DNA from: Candidatus Kuenenia stuttgartensis
Lineage (GTDB): Bacteria; Planctomycetota; UBA11346
NCBI GenBank assembly: GCA_945876185.1
Contig: CAMCMZ010000006.1
Location: 27,217 to 91,216, forward strand
Reading direction: 5' to 3'
DNA: 64,000 nt
Below the pieces are notes generated by a model that worked only from the letters and a program-made list of their open reading frames with translations, searched no databases and had not been told where the DNA came from. Below, one piece after another: positions 16,876-25,267 of the stretch. Both the position numbers and the translations under genes were made by a program. The first letter of the stretch is position 1; every line of letters starts with the position of its first letter.

Positions 16876-19800
16876 ATGCCCACGATCAATGCCACCTACG
16901 TCGAGATGGCTGCGAAAAGCACCCAGGCCATCGAACTCAAGACCTCACCCAAGGATCTGGCCAAGGCCCTGGCTGAAGCTGGCGTGGGCAACCAGGGCTG
17001 GGCCAAGAAACTGGTGTCCCAGATCGACGTCCTGCAAAAGGCGGGCTGCGGCAACGTCACCATCTCGTTCCCGCTCAATGGCGACATCACCAAATTGTCG
17101 ATCTCGATGCAGGTCGAATGGGACAATGGCACCTCCTTGCAGTTGTCCACCAAGCCCATGGCCCTGGGCAGCGGCTGGACCGTCGCGGCGGGGTACAAGG
17201 TCAAGGATCCCACCGGCAACGGTTCGATGGGGGTCGCGGTCAAGCGCGAAAACATCGACTGGACCGCAGCCAAGCAGATGTTCGATCAGGTCAAGGCCGA
17301 CCCATTCAAGGTCCAGACCTATTCCAATGTGCTCCGGCCCGAGGTTGGCGACCAATTCCTGCGGGCCGAGGTGTCCGGCAAGGTCAAGCTCGACGGTCTG
17401 ACCGATCCGGTGGCGTTGGGTGCAATCAACGGTCTGGGCCAGGGCAGCACCGCCTGGGGCAAGGCCGTCAAATTCCTGGCCAATGCCTCCACGGTCGAGC
17501 TCAAGAGCGCCACCGCGGCCAAGATCTCGCGGGCGAGCGTCGAGAACGGCAGCTTCACCAACGGCCAAGACCAGGCGGTCGCGGTCAGCGACGGGGCGGT
17601 GCTCATCGGCCGCAAGAACGGCGCCGGCTTCGTCACCGGTGGCAATGTGGTCAGCTCGGCCTTCAACAGCGCCCTGGCCAACCTCCCCGCCTCCAATGTC
17701 AGCAATCCGGCTCGCTACACCACCGCCACGACCCTGCGCAACCTGGTGGCCTTCACCACCCGCGATGATCTTGCTGCGGTGAATTTCGGTCTGAACCGGG
17801 TGCTGGGCGCCAATGTCCGCCAGCAGCTCGACAAGGGCACCAGCGTGTGGTCGCTGTCCTCTTTGGCCCAGGGCAAGAACGGCGGCGAGTCATCCCTGGC
17901 CCTGGCCAACGAATTCAATCGGATCGCCCGGGAATATGGCTATCTGACCTCGCTCACCGGCGAACAGCTGTACGGCGGCCTCAAGGTCCGCAATCCCAGC
18001 GCCGAAGAGACCCTGTATTACAAGACCTACATCCACAACACCGACCAGGCCATGCGTATGCTGCACGACCTGAAGTACCGCCTGCCCCAGGCGGAATACA
18101 AGGAAATCGTCGGACGCCTGGCCAACCAGCAGGGGCTGAACTTCGGCGATCCGGATCTGGAGGCCATCAATCAGCAGAAATACGGCGGCCGGTGGGCCCC
18201 GAACCGCGACACCGCAGTAAATGACCTGATGGGGACCGCGGCCAAGAGCACCACCATCCGCGACTGGAATGTCGAGGTCCTGGTCAACGGCCGCTGGGTC
18301 AACTTTGCCCACCCCTCGCCCAATGGGACCACCCAGCAGTACGATCCCCGGGGGAATCCCCTGATGAAGCTGATCAGCTCGGAACGCGGCGAGGTCCTGG
18401 TCGCCAATGGCATCTCCGATTCGCCCTCCGACCTGTTCCAGGCCCTGCGGCCCGAGACCAAGGAGGACCATTGGCAGGTGATCTCCGAGAACGGGGTCAG
18501 CTATTATGAAGACGTGTCCACCGGGAAACGCATCAAACTCGGCAAAAACATTGAGATCAGCCGCGGCGAGAACACCTTCACCAATACCTTGGGGGCGATC
18601 CTCGGCGGCCTGAGCGATCCTACCATCCGCACTACGGTCAGCACCATCTCGGGCATCGAGCAGATCGCCAACAGCCTGTCGGTGCAGAAGAACAGCGGCT
18701 GGGTGGAACTGGCGGATGGTGTGGTCGGCCGTGAGTTCTCGGGCACGGTCACCGATACCGGCGGGGTCCTGCGCGGAATCGGCACCATCCTCGGCGGCAT
18801 CAACAATCCGACCATCAGCAAGCTGGGCGCGGTGGTCAGCGCCACCGGTGAGATCATCAATGTTCTGAAACCCCTCGACGGCTCGAATGTCCAATTGGCG
18901 ACGCCCAAGGCCGGATTCATCGCCCTGGGGGCGCTGGGCACGGTCATCGGCGGCGACACCGGCAAGGTGATCTCGGCGGTGGCCGGCCTGGGCAACACCG
19001 CGATCGACGTCTACAACAAGGTCAATGCCGCTGACGCGGCCGCACGAATCTCCCTGGGCAGCGGAATCGCGGGCGGCATCGCCGCCGGCATCGGCATCAT
19101 CGGCAGCCTGATCGGCGGACGGACCGGCCAGGTGATCAGCCTGGTGGGCAACTTCGTCGCCGCGATCCTGCTATCGAACCCGACCACGGCCATCCTCGGC
19201 CTGTTCGTCGGGGTGGCCCAGATGTTGAGCCGGCCCGCTCCCCACACCTACCTGCGCACGGTCACCAAGAGTTACCTCAACAACAACGACACTCCGGACG
19301 AGATCCAACGCGACGGCTGGAACCGCATCAAGGTCAAGCTTGACGGCCGGGGTGATTTCAGGCAGGTCCTCGACCTGAGCGGGAAGTTCGGATCCACCAA
19401 CCTGACCAACCAGGACCGCTACATCGATGTCACCGGGGACGGGATCACCGATCTGGTTTGGTTCGATGAGGGCATGAAAGGCGCTGCGGTCTGGACCGGC
19501 GATGGCAACGGCGGCTTCTCGTCCCGGCAGATGTTCGCGGACTTCAACACCCCCGGCTGGCGCGGCAACGTCAGCTACACCGACCGCACGAATGAGCGCA
19601 ACCCCCGCACCGTGAACATCCAGGCCCCCCGCCTGTACCGCTACGCCCCCGAGCGGGTGAGCTTCGCCGACCGCAATGAAGATGGCTTCGTGGACATCGT
19701 GGTCGACCTGACCGAGTTCCGCAAAACCACCAGCGACAAGGCGAAATGGTCCGAGTTCGTCAGGCGGAATGGCGATTACTTCTTCCCCAACACCAACCTG

Positions 19801-22800
19801 GATTTCACCACCAAGCAGATTGAGGCCATCCGCCCCAACCTGACCAGCGACACCTATGTCGTCCTCAATTCTGCGGACGGCCTGGGGCATTTCCTGCCGG
19901 CGATCGAAGCCAGCAAGGTCGTCAAGGTCGTCCGCGTCACGCCAGCGGCCCAGCTGCAGAACTCCCTGGTCACCGCCCTCGGTGGTCTGTCCGCGGATTC
20001 GCTCAAGGATCTCGGGATCAGCCGCGACGCCGGCTTCAACCCGTACGCCTACCTGGCCTCGTACCCCGATCTCTACGCCCGGGTCGGCCTGGATGAGGTC
20101 GCCGCCGCCCGCGACTTCCTGGACAATGGCCTGCGGAACGGCCGGGGCATCACTTTCAATGCCATGGAATACCTCGCGGCCAACAATGATCTTATCGACC
20201 GGTTCGGCACCGACGCGGTCGCCGCAGCCAAGCATTGGCTGCAGTATGGCAAGGCCGAGAACCGCAGCCGCACCTTCAACGCCTATGCCTATATCGCATC
20301 GTACGTCGATCTGATCGAGGCCTTCGGGGCCGACCGCGAGGCCGGCATCGATCACTACGTCGAGTTCGGCCGCAGGGAAAACCGCTCGATCACCTTCGAT
20401 GCCCTGGCCTATGTCGCCAGCTATCCCGACCTCATCCCCAGCATCGGCACCGATGAGGTCAAGGCGGCCAAGCACTACCTGGAAAAGGGCCTGCTTGAGA
20501 ACCGCTGGGTCAGCTTCAATCCCTTTGCCTACCTGGTCTCGCAGCCGGATCTGGCGCGCAGCTTCGGCACCGACGCCCGGCGGGCGACCCTGCATTTCAT
20601 CCAGAGCGGTTACAACGAAGGACGCCGGGTGACCTTCGATGGTCTGGCGTACCTCGCCACCTACGCCGACCTCGCCCGGTTCGGAACCGATGCCTGGGCC
20701 GGGGCCAAGCATTTCCTCACCGACGGAAGCCGGGAAGGCCGCACCATCACCTTCAATCCCTATGCCTATCTGGCCTCGCAGCCGGATGTGCTGCTGGCCA
20801 AGGGCATCGATGCCAATGCCGCCTCGCAGCATTATATCAAATACGGTCGCAGCGAAGGCCGTCAGACCACCTTCGACGCCAGGCTGTACCTGGCCTCGAA
20901 CCCGGACCTGGTGAAGAGCGCCATCCGCCTGGATCAGGCGGCTGCGGCTAAACACTGGTTGGAGAGCGGCAGCATTGAGGGTCGATCGCCGGACAGCTTC
21001 AATGCTTTCGCCTATCTGGCCTCGAATCCGGATCTGATCGCGTCCTTGGGAGTGAATGCGGCCAACGCCACCACCCATTGGCTCACCCATGGGATCCCGG
21101 AGAACCGCAAGATCACCTTCGACCCCCTGGCCTATGTCGCCGCCAATGACGACCTGGCTGGCCAGGATGCCCGGACCGCCGCCCTGCATTGGCTGAACCA
21201 TGGTCGCTTCGAGAACCGCAGCACCGCTCCTACCCAATATGCCACCGGTCGGACCCTGCTCGGATTCACCGGCAACCAGTGGATCTATGGGGGCGGCGGG
21301 GCGGATGTGTACGTGCTGTCCGCGGCCACCGGCCAGGACCAGGTCGTGGATGCCGGAGGCGTCGACAGCGTCTACCTGGCCCCGGGCACCCGCCTCGACC
21401 AGATCCGTCTCGAACGCTCACCTGAGGGCCTGCGGATCAGCGCGATCGATGGCGGCCGGACCGGCTCGATCTTCATCGCCAACCGGACCGGCTTCCTGGG
21501 CACAAATTCCATCGAAAAGATCCGGGTCGGCACCACCGACCTCGACCTGGATCAGTTGTTCGAAGCCTACCAGCCGCTGATGCGTGATGATGGCAGCATC
21601 GCCCTGGGCGATTTCAATCCGTGGGGTTATCTGGCTTCCCACCGGGACGTGGGCAATGATCCGGTCAAGGCCATCGCCCATTGGATCCAGTTTGGCCAAC
21701 GGGAGGGCAGGCAGATCACCTTCAATGCCTACGGATACCTCGCCAGCCATGCGGATGTCGCCTCCAGCACCGGCAATGATCCCATGGCCGCCGCCCGGCA
21801 CTATGTTCTCAACGGACGCGCCGAGGGTCAGGGGATCACCTTCGATGTCCTGGGCTATCTCGCCAGCTATCGCGATCTGGCCCTGGCCATGGGCACCGAT
21901 GCTGCGGCAGGCAACAGGCACTATGTCACCATCGGTCGGGGCGAAGGCCGGCAGATCACCTTCGACCATCTCCAATATGTCGCTGCCAATCCCGACCTGA
22001 TCCCGGTGATCGGCAACGACCGGGCCAGGGCGGTGGATCATTACCTCCGTAACGGAGCCAGGGAGAACCGCATAACGTCATTCAACGGGCTGGCCTATGT
22101 CGCGGTCAATCCCGACCTGATCCCCAGCATCGGTGTGAATCAGTCCAAGGCCGCCGAGCATTACAACCGGCACGGGAAGGCCGAGAACCGGCGGACCAGC
22201 GGCTTCGACACCCTGGGCTATGTCGCATCGAATCCGGATCTGATCCCCAGCATCGGTGTGGACGTGAACAGGGCCCTGACCCACTGGATCCAGTCCGGAC
22301 ACCGGGAGAACCGGGTAACCACCACGTTCAGCGGTCTGGCCTACGTGGCGGTGAATCCGGATCTCATCCCGACGATCGGCACCAACCTGGCGAAGGCCGC
22401 CGAACACTACATCACCAACGGCAGGCGTGAGAACCGGCGGACCAGCGGGTTCGACACCCTGGGGTATGTCGCATCGAATCCGGATCTGATCCCCAGCATT
22501 GGTCTGGACGTGAACAAGGCCCTGACCCACTGGATCCAGTACGGCAAGCAGGAGAACCGGGTGACCACCCGGTTCGTGGCCGAGGACTATCTGACGGCCA
22601 ATCCGGATCTCGCCCGGACCGGTATCATCAGCCCCGTCGCCGCCGCCACCCATTTCATCCGCTCTGGCGCGACGGAGCGGCGTGCCACCACCCCGATCGC
22701 CGCCGTCGCCCGCAATCTCGGGGCCGGTAACGACAACCTCGACTTCAATATCGGCTCTGGCGCCCTGTCGGTCACGGATGCAGGAGGGAATGACCGGTTG

Positions 22801-23076
22801 CGCTTCGGCGCCGGCATCACCCTGGACAGTCTGGTCCTGGATCTGGATGGGCCGAACCGCACCGAGGTCATCATCAATGCCCAGAACCGGGTGATCCTCA
22901 ACAAGACCGGCGCAAATTCCGTCGAAACGATCCAGTTCGCCAACCGCAGCCAGATCGACGTGGCCAGATTGGTCCAGGCCATGGGCGCGTTTGCGGATCC
23001 GGGAACCGGGGTGGTCAGCCTCAACAGCGGGTCGGCCAGACAGGCAGCAGAACGGCTGCTGGTGGCGGCGACCTGA
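16876..23076 (+). CDS. Giant repeat protein, probable type I secretion substrate
   Basis: A 2066-residue protein without a Sec signal. Residues 1-560 are a unique N-terminal region. Residues about 565-800 are Gly/Ile/Val-rich with long hydrophobic helices (SGIAGGIAAGIGIIGSLIGG), reminiscent of the hydrophobic region of RTX proteins. Residues about 835-990 contain FG-GAP/VCBS-like Asp loops (DVTGDGITDLVWFD, DRNEDGFVDIVVDL). Nineteen units of about 40 residues follow, in blocks of ten and nine. Two RTX-related (haemolysin-type calcium-binding-related) modules sit at about 1456-1580 and at the C-terminus. No catalytic domain is recognised. Together with the TolC/ABC/HlyD genes just upstream, this points to a secreted surface or adhesin-like protein. 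An AGGAAC sits a few bases before the ATG. Confidence 0.8.
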   Translation: MPTINATYVEMAAKSTQAIELKTSPKDLAKALAEAGVGNQGWAKKLVSQIDVLQKAGCGNVTISFPLNGDITKLSISMQVEWDNGTSLQLSTKPMALGSGWTVAAGYKVKDPTGNGSMGVAVKRENIDWTAAKQMFDQVKADPFKVQTYSNVLRPEVGDQFLRAEVSGKVKLDGLTDPVALGAINGLGQGSTAWGKAVKFLANASTVELKSATAAKISRASVENGSFTNGQDQAVAVSDGAVLIGRKNGAGFVTGGNVVSSAFNSALANLPASNVSNPARYTTATTLRNLVAFTTRDDLAAVNFGLNRVLGANVRQQLDKGTSVWSLSSLAQGKNGGESSLALANEFNRIAREYGYLTSLTGEQLYGGLKVRNPSAEETLYYKTYIHNTDQAMRMLHDLKYRLPQAEYKEIVGRLANQQGLNFGDPDLEAINQQKYGGRWAPNRDTAVNDLMGTAAKSTTIRDWNVEVLVNGRWVNFAHPSPNGTTQQYDPRGNPLMKLISSERGEVLVANGISDSPSDLFQALRPETKEDHWQVISENGVSYYEDVSTGKRIKLGKNIEISRGENTFTNTLGAILGGLSDPTIRTTVSTISGIEQIANSLSVQKNSGWVELADGVVGREFSGTVTDTGGVLRGIGTILGGINNPTISKLGAVVSATGEIINVLKPLDGSNVQLATPKAGFIALGALGTVIGGDTGKVISAVAGLGNTAIDVYNKVNAADAAARISLGSGIAGGIAAGIGIIGSLIGGRTGQVISLVGNFVAAILLSNPTTAILGLFVGVAQMLSRPAPHTYLRTVTKSYLNNNDTPDEIQRDGWNRIKVKLDGRGDFRQVLDLSGKFGSTNLTNQDRYIDVTGDGITDLVWFDEGMKGAAVWTGDGNGGFSSRQMFADFNTPGWRGNVSYTDRTNERNPRTVNIQAPRLYRYAPERVSFADRNEDGFVDIVVDLTEFRKTTSDKAKWSEFVRRNGDYFFPNTNLDFTTKQIEAIRPNLTSDTYVVLNSADGLGHFLPAIEASKVVKVVRVTPAAQLQNSLVTALGGLSADSLKDLGISRDAGFNPYAYLASYPDLYARVGLDEVAAARDFLDNGLRNGRGITFNAMEYLAANNDLIDRFGTDAVAAAKHWLQYGKAENRSRTFNAYAYIASYVDLIEAFGADREAGIDHYVEFGRRENRSITFDALAYVASYPDLIPSIGTDEVKAAKHYLEKGLLENRWVSFNPFAYLVSQPDLARSFGTDARRATLHFIQSGYNEGRRVTFDGLAYLATYADLARFGTDAWAGAKHFLTDGSREGRTITFNPYAYLASQPDVLLAKGIDANAASQHYIKYGRSEGRQTTFDARLYLASNPDLVKSAIRLDQAAAAKHWLESGSIEGRSPDSFNAFAYLASNPDLIASLGVNAANATTHWLTHGIPENRKITFDPLAYVAANDDLAGQDARTAALHWLNHGRFENRSTAPTQYATGRTLLGFTGNQWIYGGGGADVYVLSAATGQDQVVDAGGVDSVYLAPGTRLDQIRLERSPEGLRISAIDGGRTGSIFIANRTGFLGTNSIEKIRVGTTDLDLDQLFEAYQPLMRDDGSIALGDFNPWGYLASHRDVGNDPVKAIAHWIQFGQREGRQITFNAYGYLASHADVASSTGNDPMAAARHYVLNGRAEGQGITFDVLGYLASYRDLALAMGTDAAAGNRHYVTIGRGEGRQITFDHLQYVAANPDLIPVIGNDRARAVDHYLRNGARENRITSFNGLAYVAVNPDLIPSIGVNQSKAAEHYNRHGKAENRRTSGFDTLGYVASNPDLIPSIGVDVNRALTHWIQSGHRENRVTTTFSGLAYVAVNPDLIPTIGTNLAKAAEHYITNGRRENRRTSGFDTLGYVASNPDLIPSIGLDVNKALTHWIQYGKQENRVTTRFVAEDYLTANPDLARTGIISPVAAATHFIRSGATERRATTPIAAVARNLGAGNDNLDFNIGSGALSVTDAGGNDRLRFGAGITLDSLVLDLDGPNRTEVIINAQNRVILNKTGANSVETIQFANRSQIDVARLVQAMGAFADPGTGVVSLNSGSARQAAERLLVAAT
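20047..21240 (+). repeat. Coding repeats, block 1: ten ~40-residue YLASxPDL units
   Basis: Ten consecutive units of about 120 bp. Each reads roughly (A/G)-x-x-Y-(L/V)-A-S-x-x-D-L-(I)-x-x-x-G-x-D-x-x-A-A-x-H-(W/Y)-(L/I)-x-x-G-x-x-E-(N/G)-R-x-(I/V)-T-F-(N/D). The conserved positions are the YLAS start, Asp-Leu, Gly, His, Gly, Glu and Arg. Unit lengths vary by one to three residues (the tenth is shortened), as expected for a folded helical solenoid rather than recent simple tandem DNA. Confidence 0.9.
21622..22690 (+). repeat. Coding repeats, block 2: nine ~40-residue YLASxPDL units
   Basis: Nine more units of the same family after the first RTX-like module. Units 15-16 and 17-18 of the whole series are a duplicated two-unit block: the DNA from about 22201 and from about 22447 is nearly identical over more than 90 bases, with a 246-bp offset. 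The units then diverge towards the C-terminal secretion-signal module. Confidence 0.88.
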
Positions 23077-23111
23077 CCTGGGGGCCAGGGGCGGACCAAT
23101 GCGACCACGGC

Positions 23112-23617
23112 ATGGTCCGACGCATGGGAAAATCACCAGGAAGTTTCTCTCAGTCTAAGACGGAACCGATCCACTTGAAGATCACCGTGTTCAACGGGCT
23201 GAACTATCTGGCCTCGTACGCCGACCTGGCCAGCCTGGGCAAGGATCCCGCCAAGAACGAGGGGCGCACCATCCGCTTCGCGCCGCTGACCTATCAGAGC
23301 CTCAATCCCGATCTCAATGCCTGGGCAGCGACCAGGCGGCCCTGACCCAGCATTGGCTGAAATACGGCCGTCTGGAAGGCCGCCGGGCCATGCTGGTCAC
23401 CGGCGGCAGCGGCAATGACAACTATGGACTCAACAACCTGACCACCGGCATCCGCGACAGCGGCGGTCGCGACACCACCGGCCTCGTAGTGGTCGGTGAC
23501 AGCCTCGGTTCCGGCCGGGGCGAGCAGTACATGCGCGAACCTGCGGCCGGCTGCGTCGGCACCCTGGGCGCGAGGCCGAGCATGCCACGGCGCAACGCCG
23601 TGCAGCGCACCTGCTGA
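23112..23617 (+). pseudogene. Decayed fragment of the giant repeat gene fused to a waaA-like piece
   Basis: From about 23168 the frame encodes one repeat unit with an internal deletion (VFNGLNYLASYADLASLG then NEGRTIRF), then QSLNPDLNA. A single-base frameshift near 23325 is needed to read on as LGSDQAALTQHWLKYGRLEGRR. This is followed by an RTX-like motif (GGSGNDNYGLNN). From 23489 to about 23560 the protein becomes VVGDSLGSGRGEQYMREPAAGC, which matches the WaaA segment encoded at 26360-26432 (about 18 of 22 residues). The whole stretch is a non-functional chimera. It fills the 574-base gap before the PanB-like gene. Confidence 0.8.
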
Positions 23618-23650
23618 CGCGAGGCTGATCGGCGCTGCGCGCGCGACCCG

Positions 23651-24481
23651 TCAGGTCAATCCGACCCCGCGAATGGTGCCGTCCAGCAGGGGCTCCTGGC
23701 TGATTTCGGCAAGGAATTTAGCGAACTCCTCGTCTTTTGCTGCGACCTGATGCCTGGCTTCGGGATACGCCTGGCTTTGAACCTCTTGGTGATACGCGGC
23801 GAAGGCGTCCTTCATCAGACCGCTCAAGCGATCCAGCTCGGGCTTGAGGTCGACGTAGCGCTTCGCATGGCGCGGGACGTGGCCGGGATTTGTTCCCAGG
23901 ACGTCTTCCGAAAACAGGTACTGGGCATCGCAACCGGCGCCGCTGCCCATGGAGATCACGCACAGGCTGGTGCGCTTGCTGATCTCGGCCGCGACCTGGT
24001 GCGGCACGACCTCCATCTCGATCCCGAAGGCTCCGGCCTCCTCATAGGCTTTGACGTGCTGCCAGACCGCCTTCGCCTCGTGGGCCGTTTTGCCGATGGC
24101 GCGCGGACCGCCGATCCAGTTCTTGCGGTAGGGCACGAAGCCGACGTGACCGATCACCGGGATGCGGGCGTCGGCCATGGTGCGGATGCGCTCCATCGAA
24201 TGGCAACCGACATAGATCGCATCGGCGCCCTGATCCATCGCGGCATAGGCGACATTCAGGGCTGCCTCGTTGCTGAGCGACATGCGGCCGGACGGGGCGA
24301 TGATCAGGAACACGTCGGGGGCCGCGGCGCGCACCGTCTTGGCCGCCTCGGTGGTGGTGACCAGCATGTCGATGCCGGCGGCGTTGGCGGCGGCGGCCTC
24401 GCGCGCATCGGCGGTGAACAACTCGCTGAGCTGACGCTTGCCCTTGAGCTTGCGGATCTCGTAGACGGTGAGCTTGGGCAC
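23651..24481 (-). CDS. PanB-like protein (ketopantoate hydroxymethyltransferase family)
   Basis: A 276-residue protein aligned with PanB over GHVGFVP...GGPRAIGKTAHEAKAVWQHVKAYEEAGAFGIEMEVVPHQVAAEISKRTSLCVISMGSGAGCDAQYLF and VPRHAKRYVDL. PanB makes ketopantoate from ketoisovalerate and methylene-THF for pantothenate and CoA synthesis. The N-terminal half is unusual: the usual V(G)DSLGM metal-site motif is replaced by DMLVTTTEAAKTV, so the first Mg-binding Asp appears missing, while the catalytic Glu (EMEVVP) remains. It may be a diverged paralogue with another substrate. It is divergent from coaC, another CoA-pathway gene. Confidence 0.75.
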   Translation of the reverse strand: MPKLTVYEIRKLKGKRQLSELFTADAREAAAANAAGIDMLVTTTEAAKTVRAAAPDVFLIIAPSGRMSLSNEAALNVAYAAMDQGADAIYVGCHSMERIRTMADARIPVIGHVGFVPYRKNWIGGPRAIGKTAHEAKAVWQHVKAYEEAGAFGIEMEVVPHQVAAEISKRTSLCVISMGSGAGCDAQYLFSEDVLGTNPGHVPRHAKRYVDLKPELDRLSGLMKDAFAAYHQEVQSQAYPEARHQVAAKDEEFAKFLAEISQEPLLDGTIRGVGLT

Positions 24482-24727
24482 GGCGGACTCCGGTTAGTGG
24501 TGGGAAGGGCCGAAGCTAGGGGCCGATCCACGCCTGCCCATCCGCGATCCTGCGTCCCTTGCGCACGACGGGCAGTCGCATGGAAACGGCCTGTGGCTCG
24601 GTTCAAACCGGGCCACATGCCGTTGTCGTAGCGTTACGAGCGGATGCTGCGCCTTTTGGTGGTTGATCCCCACAGGTCTTGAAATGACGGCGCTGGCGCG
24701 TCCTGGCCAGGTGCGGATGCTGCCACC

Positions 24728-25246
24728 ATGAAGCTCATCCTCGGCATCACCGGTGGGATCGCGGCCTACAAGGCGCCGGAGCTGGTCCGCCGGCTGCGTC
24801 AGCGCGGGCATGAGGTCCGCTGCGTCCTGACCGCCAACGGCGCTCGTCTGGTCGCGGCCGATGCCCTGGCCGCCGTGTCCAGCCAGCCGGTGCTGACGAC
24901 GATGTGGCCGGACGACGGCGCCATGCCGCACATCGACGTGGCGCGCTGGGCTGACGGCCTGGTGGTGGCGCCGCTCACCGCTGATGCGGCGGCGCGCTTC
25001 GCCCATGGCTTCGCCGATGATCTGTTGTCGACGCTGCTGCTGGCGTTCGAACCCGACAAAACCGTGTGGCTCTGCCCGGCAATGAACACCGTGATGTGGA
25101 ACAAAGCGGTGGTGCAGGCCAACCTGGGCACCCTGCGCGACCACGGCTATCGCATCCTGGGGCCGGTGGCGGGCGAACTGGCCTGCGGCGAGACCGGCAT
25201 CGGTGCGATGCTCGCACCGGAGCTGATCGCGGAGGCCATCGGGTAG
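24728..25246 (+). CDS. coaC: Phosphopantothenoylcysteine decarboxylase (CoaC-type flavoprotein)
   Basis: A 172-residue HFCD-family flavoprotein. Visible motifs are LGITGGIAAYKAPELVRRL (FMN phosphate site), the active-site HIDVARWADGLVVAPLTADAAARFAHGFADDLLST, PAMNTVMW, and the flap GELACGETGIGAM with its cysteine. It decarboxylates 4'-phospho-N-pantothenoylcysteine in CoA synthesis. It corresponds only to the N-terminal half of the usual bifunctional CoaBC, and no CoaB synthetase domain follows, because the next gene is waaA. A separate coaB elsewhere is expected. Confidence 0.9.
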   Translation: MKLILGITGGIAAYKAPELVRRLRQRGHEVRCVLTANGARLVAADALAAVSSQPVLTTMWPDDGAMPHIDVARWADGLVVAPLTADAAARFAHGFADDLLSTLLLAFEPDKTVWLCPAMNTVMWNKAVVQANLGTLRDHGYRILGPVAGELACGETGIGAMLAPELIAEAIG

Positions 25247-25267
25247 GTGCGCGGATCCGGCGCATCC

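Noticed and set aside
19171..21237. A 688-codon minus-strand frame across the giant repeat gene
   Set aside because: Its repeats are only the mirror of the sense-strand repeats, and the sense strand has RTX and FG-GAP features. Treated as a shadow.
20047..22690. The regular ~120-bp periodicity considered as a CRISPR array
   Set aside because: The period is far too long, there are no unique spacers between identical repeats, and the repeats translate into conserved protein units.
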